Made by a program: the position numbers and the translations under genes. The notes below the pieces were generated by a model. That model saw only the letters and a list, made by a program, of their open reading frames with translations. It did no database searches and was not told the DNA's origin. A stretch of DNA of 64,000 bases from Amaranthus tricolor (Eukaryota; Streptophyta; Magnoliopsida; Caryophyllales; Amaranthaceae). The stretch lies in the NCBI RefSeq assembly GCF_026212465.1, contig NC_080055.1, positions 22,999,305 to 23,063,304 on the forward strand. The letters run 5' to 3'. Positions 59,401-64,000 of the stretch are shown piece after piece (the stretch's first letter is position 1; every line of letters starts with the position of its first letter).

Positions 59401-60735
59401 TGACCCATACCCGAACTCGCTTGGCCGTTCCAAATACTTCCAAACATAGCACCCAAATTCTTTTATTAAAGGGTTTCACCAGACATGTCTCATACTTGGT
59501 TTAAATAACCTAATAATAGTAACTTTTAGTTATAAACTTTTTGTTTTGAGATCGTCTCATCTTGAGATAGTCTTATCATATCATACTATTTATTAAAAAG
59601 ATTGAAAAATTACAAGTGCATTTATTGAGAGTTTTCCACAAGGCCTACAACAAATTATGATATTTGCTAAATATATATTATTTGGCAAGTTATTTTTACA
59701 ACCAGTTATTTTCTACAAATTAAAATAAAAAAAAATCAAACATCTAAGTAAGTTGTTTTTTTAATTGTTTTCGATTGATTTAAACAATTGTAAATTTTTA
59801 ATATCTTCACTTTTAAATTTGATCACAATCACATTGTTAACATCTATCTATAATCTATAATCTATAAAAACTACTAATTAATAAACAAGACTGACACGTG
59901 TTACACTCTCAGCAGTGAAAATCATTTCATAATGTAGTACAATTTAACATACATAAGAAAATTTGGTAAACAATATCATTTACAAAGTATTTACCTTGGT
60001 AAAAGAGAATAACTTCGTGATATAGCAAAATGAAACATGACTAAATTTATAAACCAGAATTATTTTCCAATATTATTTCCAAAATAAAAGAGAATAATAT
60101 CTTGATATAGCAAAATTATTTTCAATATTATTTACCAACCGTAGAATATTCATATCTTCATAATTATAGTGACATATAAATTCATGTCATTGCTACTTAT
60201 TTACTTCGTATTCCTATTTGCTTAAAAAATTATTTTTATTTAATAAATAGGTAATTTCAACTATAAATAATTTTTTAAAGAAAATAATTATACGAACGGT
60301 AACATTTTTTCAAGATCTTTAAAATGATATCAAATTTATAATATTTTTGACTCTTTTAAAATAAATTAAAAAAATCATTTAATTATTCAAAAATAATATT
60401 GCTTTATTATAAAAAAAATAAATTTATATTAATTTAGTAAAAACTTTTATGTAAATTTATTCATAAAAATATAGTTTTGGAAAAAATAAATATAAGATAT
60501 CACTAAAATGCAATTGCAAACTACTTGCCTACTTTCTATTTGCTTAAAAAAAGTATTTTTAATTACTAAATAGATAATTTTACCTAAAAATATTTATTTT
60601 AAATAAAAATTATACAAACGGTTTTTTTCATGATCTTTAAAATGAGACCAACTTTGTAATTTTTTGACTCTTTTTAAAAAAATTAAAGAAATCTTTCAAT
60701 TAATAAAAAAAAAATAATTAGGCTTTGTTTAAATA
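59400..60735. other. AT-rich intergenic region
   Basis: A GAGAC-palindrome relic (GAGATCGTCTCATCTTGAGA) is at about 59550-59570. Otherwise it is AT-rich, with no gene or terminal repeats recognised. Confidence 0.45.
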
Positions 60736-61102
60736 CTCCCTCCGTTCTTTTAAGTTCTTCTACCTTACTATAACGGGTAGTTTCATAAGTCTTTCACTTT
60801 AGAATACTTTATATTTTTAGAAAGTTTTTATCCCACTTTTACTCTTTAAAACCTCCATTTTCTTTTAATGTACCCCTTTTCTTTTATTTATAATTATTTT
60901 CTCTCTCATACTTTCAATACAATCATTACTTTACACTACTATTTAATTAAAATAATACCTGCTATAACCTCATACTTCCAATACAATCATTACTTCACAC
61001 TACTATTTAATTAAAATAATACCCACTACAACCCAAAGATTTTATCTTCTTTAATTTGTGTGAAAAACTCAAAGTGGAAGATAAAAAAGAACAAAGGGAG
61101 TA
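60734..61102. mobile_element. Stowaway MITE, 365 bp, with internal duplication
   Basis: The ends CTCCCTCCGTTCTTTTAAGT and, inverted, CTCCCTTTGTTCTTTTTTAT are flanked by TA (60734-60735 and 61101-61102). An internal phrase (CAATACAATCATTACTT(T/C)A, CACTACTATTTAATTAAAAT) is duplicated in tandem at about 60917 and 60978. Another orphan end, CTCCCTCCATTCTTTAATTA, is at 61487. Confidence 0.8.
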
Positions 61103-63189
61103 AATCATTTTGAATTTATTTTAAAATTGTGAATTAGTTGTAATCATTTACTTTTTGAAACAAACTTAAGTTATTCATAATACATTTTGTTTTACCATTT
61201 ATTATTTCATAATTTAATAGAAAATAAATTATATACTCAAAAATCTTTAAAACAAATATTACACATATAATCTTTAAAGTAAATAATCTTTAAAACAAAT
61301 ATTATATAAGTAAAAAATTGAATTTTTATCGACTCAAAAACTTTTTTTTCAATCTCTGTACATAGCACGAGTATCTATCTAGTAGGTATATACGAATTAT
61401 TGTATTTTCTTTATAATCTACACACTTACATCCATGCATTGCACGGACATACATTCATAAAACAAGGTCAAACAAGAGAAATAATACTCCCTCCATTCTT
61501 TAATTATGTTCCTATCTGTCATTCAAGACGATTTTATTTGTTGTTCTAATGAATATCTTTCTATTAATATCATGAATTTTGGAAAAGTAATATTCTTTAT
61601 CCGCATTTTAATATTTTAGTAATGCTTATAGTCCCTACATATTTTCCACTAGTTAAACAATTCTGATCCATTTGGTAGTCGGGACTAAAAATTGGGAATA
61701 GTAATAATAGCAAGTTAATTTGTGTAATTTTGGTAATAATATTTTCTTAGACAAGTTTAATAATCATGTTTATTCTCATTCAATAATTTCATTATTTCAC
61801 AAAATTCGTTTTAATGCATTATCATTTGAAAATGCGATATTAGTTGGTAATGAAAAATTATAAACAAAAAACTTTTTATAATGACATAATACAAATTATT
61901 TTTGTATTCTCATTATCTAGTACTAATTACTAAACATTTTTACAACTCTATATTTACCACAACTTAATACTTAAAATAATTTACACAATAGTTTAGCTAG
62001 TGAACTAAAACTAAGCTAAAATACATAACCCATATTAAATGATATTCTGATATAAAATCTAAAATCTAAATTAAAACAAAAAAAATATAAAAAAAATATG
62101 CAAAATACGGTACTACCAATAGGAGTGGAAAAAAGATATACAGAATTTAGATTTACAAGTTGAAGATGACTCTAATATTTTGAGATTCAAACTTTGCCAT
62201 TAAACTGTTTTATTCCAACTTATTCCCCTAAGCTACTTGTTTGGGTGATAAATGGTAATTAATATACAACGTTGGTAAGAAAAATACAAAATTAACACAT
62301 ACAATAAAACATATCCAGTTTAAAAACTGAAGTAATTCACAAAAAGCTCTCATATCTTGCATTACTAAGATATAACTTGGAATATTAGTAACAAATGTTT
62401 ATTTTTGAAATTTTTTATGTTCATAATAAAAAAACCTAATATTATTCTAAAAAATATTTTTAGGGAATTGATTTAAAAATTGATGAATTTTCTTATTAAT
62501 GTTTTATCTTATTTTCCCAAGAAAATCTGCTAGAAGAATTATAATGTGAAAGCAAATAAATGTTTTGGAGTCAAATTATTTTGTCCTTTCATCTTCCTTG
62601 AGGTATAATATTCATTTGCACAGACAAAACCCAACCGGCAGCAACCACCGACCACCGCCACTACTGTCTACTCACCATTCACCGTTAAATTCGTAACCAA
62701 TTTCAGGCCACCAAAGAAACAACTATCCAAAATAAAAAATCAAATTATTACAACTAAAGAAAAGACAACAAATTTAGATCCAAACCCAGTAATATATAGA
62801 TCAATAATGAGTATTTACCTTCATAAATTATAATTACTTATACCATAAATCAAATTTTTGGATTTAGATTAAAAGCCACCACCATAAATCAATGGAAGAC
62901 GTGGGGCTATGGTGGATGATGAGGCAAAATTTATGATGATATATTTTGTCAAGGCAATAGCGAAAATGATGGCGGTGGTGATATGGTAGCATCGTGGCGT
63001 CGTGGCAATACGGTAGCACTGTGGTTGTCAATGGAAGACTACAAGACTAAAAAACCAAAAGCAAGGAAAAAGGAAACTAAAGAAGATAAAAATGAAACCC
63101 ACAAAGAGAATGAAACGAGAGGAAAGAAGTATAAGAAATTAATTAGATTTTCAATGCATTTAATATTAAATTTGATTAAAAATAATAAA
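61103..63189. other. AT-rich intergenic region with MITE relics
   Basis: Positions about 61640-61970 resemble the 13487-13735 element (AAGTTTAATAATCATGTTTA, CATTATCATTTGAAAATG). About 62625-62700 and 62870-63010 are GC-richer, with CCACC/GGTGG words, but no sustained frame. No gene is called. Confidence 0.45.
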
Positions 63190-63853
63190 AGAAAATTTCA
63201 GCATTCAATTTTCATGAAACGTTAGTGGTAGCACTTATGTATTAAGATTTTTTCACATTGTAACATCTAGTTTATGCATTATTTAACTGTCGTAGCATTT
63301 TCGGTTAAATTTTTGTTAATTTCTGTTTAATTTATCATTTTGTAACATTTTTCCACATGGTAGCATCTAGTTTTTGCTGTTTAATTCATAATTTTAACTT
63401 TTAATTCACCGATTAATTTATCAACGCCCTTAAATGTTATAACAATTTCATTTTCATTCAAATTATTCGTATTATAAAATTCAAAAGGCGCATTACAAAT
63501 ACTAATAAATAATTCAAAAGACGCATTTCATAAGCTCAAAACATGCATTTTTATAAGTTCAAAATGTATATTCCAAGCACTAATATATATACAACATTTA
63601 AGGGTGTTGATAAATTAATCGGTGAATTAAAAATTAAAATGTTGAATTGAACATTTGAGAGCAAAAACTGGATGCTACCATGTGGAAAAATCTTACAAAA
63701 TGATGACTTAAAAGGAAATTAACAAGAATTTAACGGAAAATGCTACGACAGTTAGATAGTGCATAAACTGGATGTTACCATGTGAAAAAATCTTACAAAA
63801 GTGCTACAACTGGTGTTTCATGAAAATTGGATGCTACCATGTGGAATTTTCCA
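63190..63853. mobile_element. foldback element with repeated GGATGCTACCATGTGGAAAA motif
   Basis: The left arm (63190-63440) and right arm (63590-63853) are inverted copies, with a loop of about 150 bp. Matching pairs include ACTGTCGTAGCATTTTC, CACATGGTAGCATC(T/C)AGTTT and CACCGATTAATTTATCAACG. The right arm contains three direct copies of a unit built on TGGATG(C/T)TACCATGTG(G/A)AAAA. No coding capacity. Confidence 0.8.
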
Positions 63854-63855
63854 AT

Positions 63856-63930
63856 AATAAAATTATATAAGATTTCATCTTATTTACAGCCCTGAATAAA
63901 ATTATATAAGATTTCATCTTATTTACAGCT
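63856..63930. repeat. two-copy tandem repeat of about 38 bp
   Basis: AATAAAATTATATAAGATTT followed by CATCTTATTTACAGC occurs at about 63854-63888 and again at about 63895-63929, separated by CCTG. The copies are identical, so the duplication is recent. Confidence 0.85.
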
Positions 63931-64000
63931 CGAGCTGTAAATATCACAACCCTTTTAAAAAATTGAAAATATAGAGTAATTTTTGGATCGTAATTATTTC

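Overview
The window is nuclear DNA from a flowering plant, most likely a eudicot. The genes are split by AT-rich GT-AG introns, the encoded proteins are plant orthologues, and the DNA between them is packed with plant-type elements: Stowaway, hAT, Mutator-like and PIF/Harbinger elements, an RTE-type LINE and a probable solo LTR. A dispersed repeat built around a GAGACCGTCTCA-like palindrome makes me suspect Caryophyllales, but that is only an impression. No prokaryotic, organellar or CRISPR-like feature was found.

Four genes look functional. TSR1 (2668-13086, +, 21 exons, 790 aa) is a 40S ribosome-maturation factor. An Enhancer-of-polycomb-like gene (14992-22762, -, 11 exons, about 362 aa) lies tail-to-tail with it. 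A GTD-binding (zein-binding, DUF593) coiled-coil protein of the MyoB myosin-receptor group lies at about 26148-29700 (-), with a 5'UTR intron running to about 31308. Ribosomal protein eL32 (57582-59167, -, 133 aa) has a 5'UTR intron. TSR1 and eL32 both serve ribosome production but sit far apart and show no sign of coordination beyond telo-box-like motifs near some 5' ends.

The rest is mobile and decaying DNA. At 33.4-41.7 kb a RING-H2 gene and its promoter are tandemly duplicated. The left copy carries nonsense changes and deletions. The right copy is split by a 3.5 kb composite insertion that contains an RTE LINE, and again by a 782 bp hAT element with an exact 8 bp target duplication.

From 46.0 to 56.8 kb two very long inverted repeats lie back to back. 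The first is a PIF/Harbinger-like element (46024-48923, or 46024-49436) with two inverted copies of a Myb/SANT-like gene. The second is a roughly 7.3 kb palindrome (about 49505-56783) with two head-to-head plant-mobile-domain (PMD) gene copies, its left arm interrupted by nested younger elements. These palindromes are the most unusual structure here and good candidates for hairpin-derived small RNAs. The right end (59.4-64 kb) is gene-poor, with Stowaway elements and one more foldback element at 63190-63853.

All exon coordinates come from reading splice signals and protein family similarity by eye. No alignment or database search was run.
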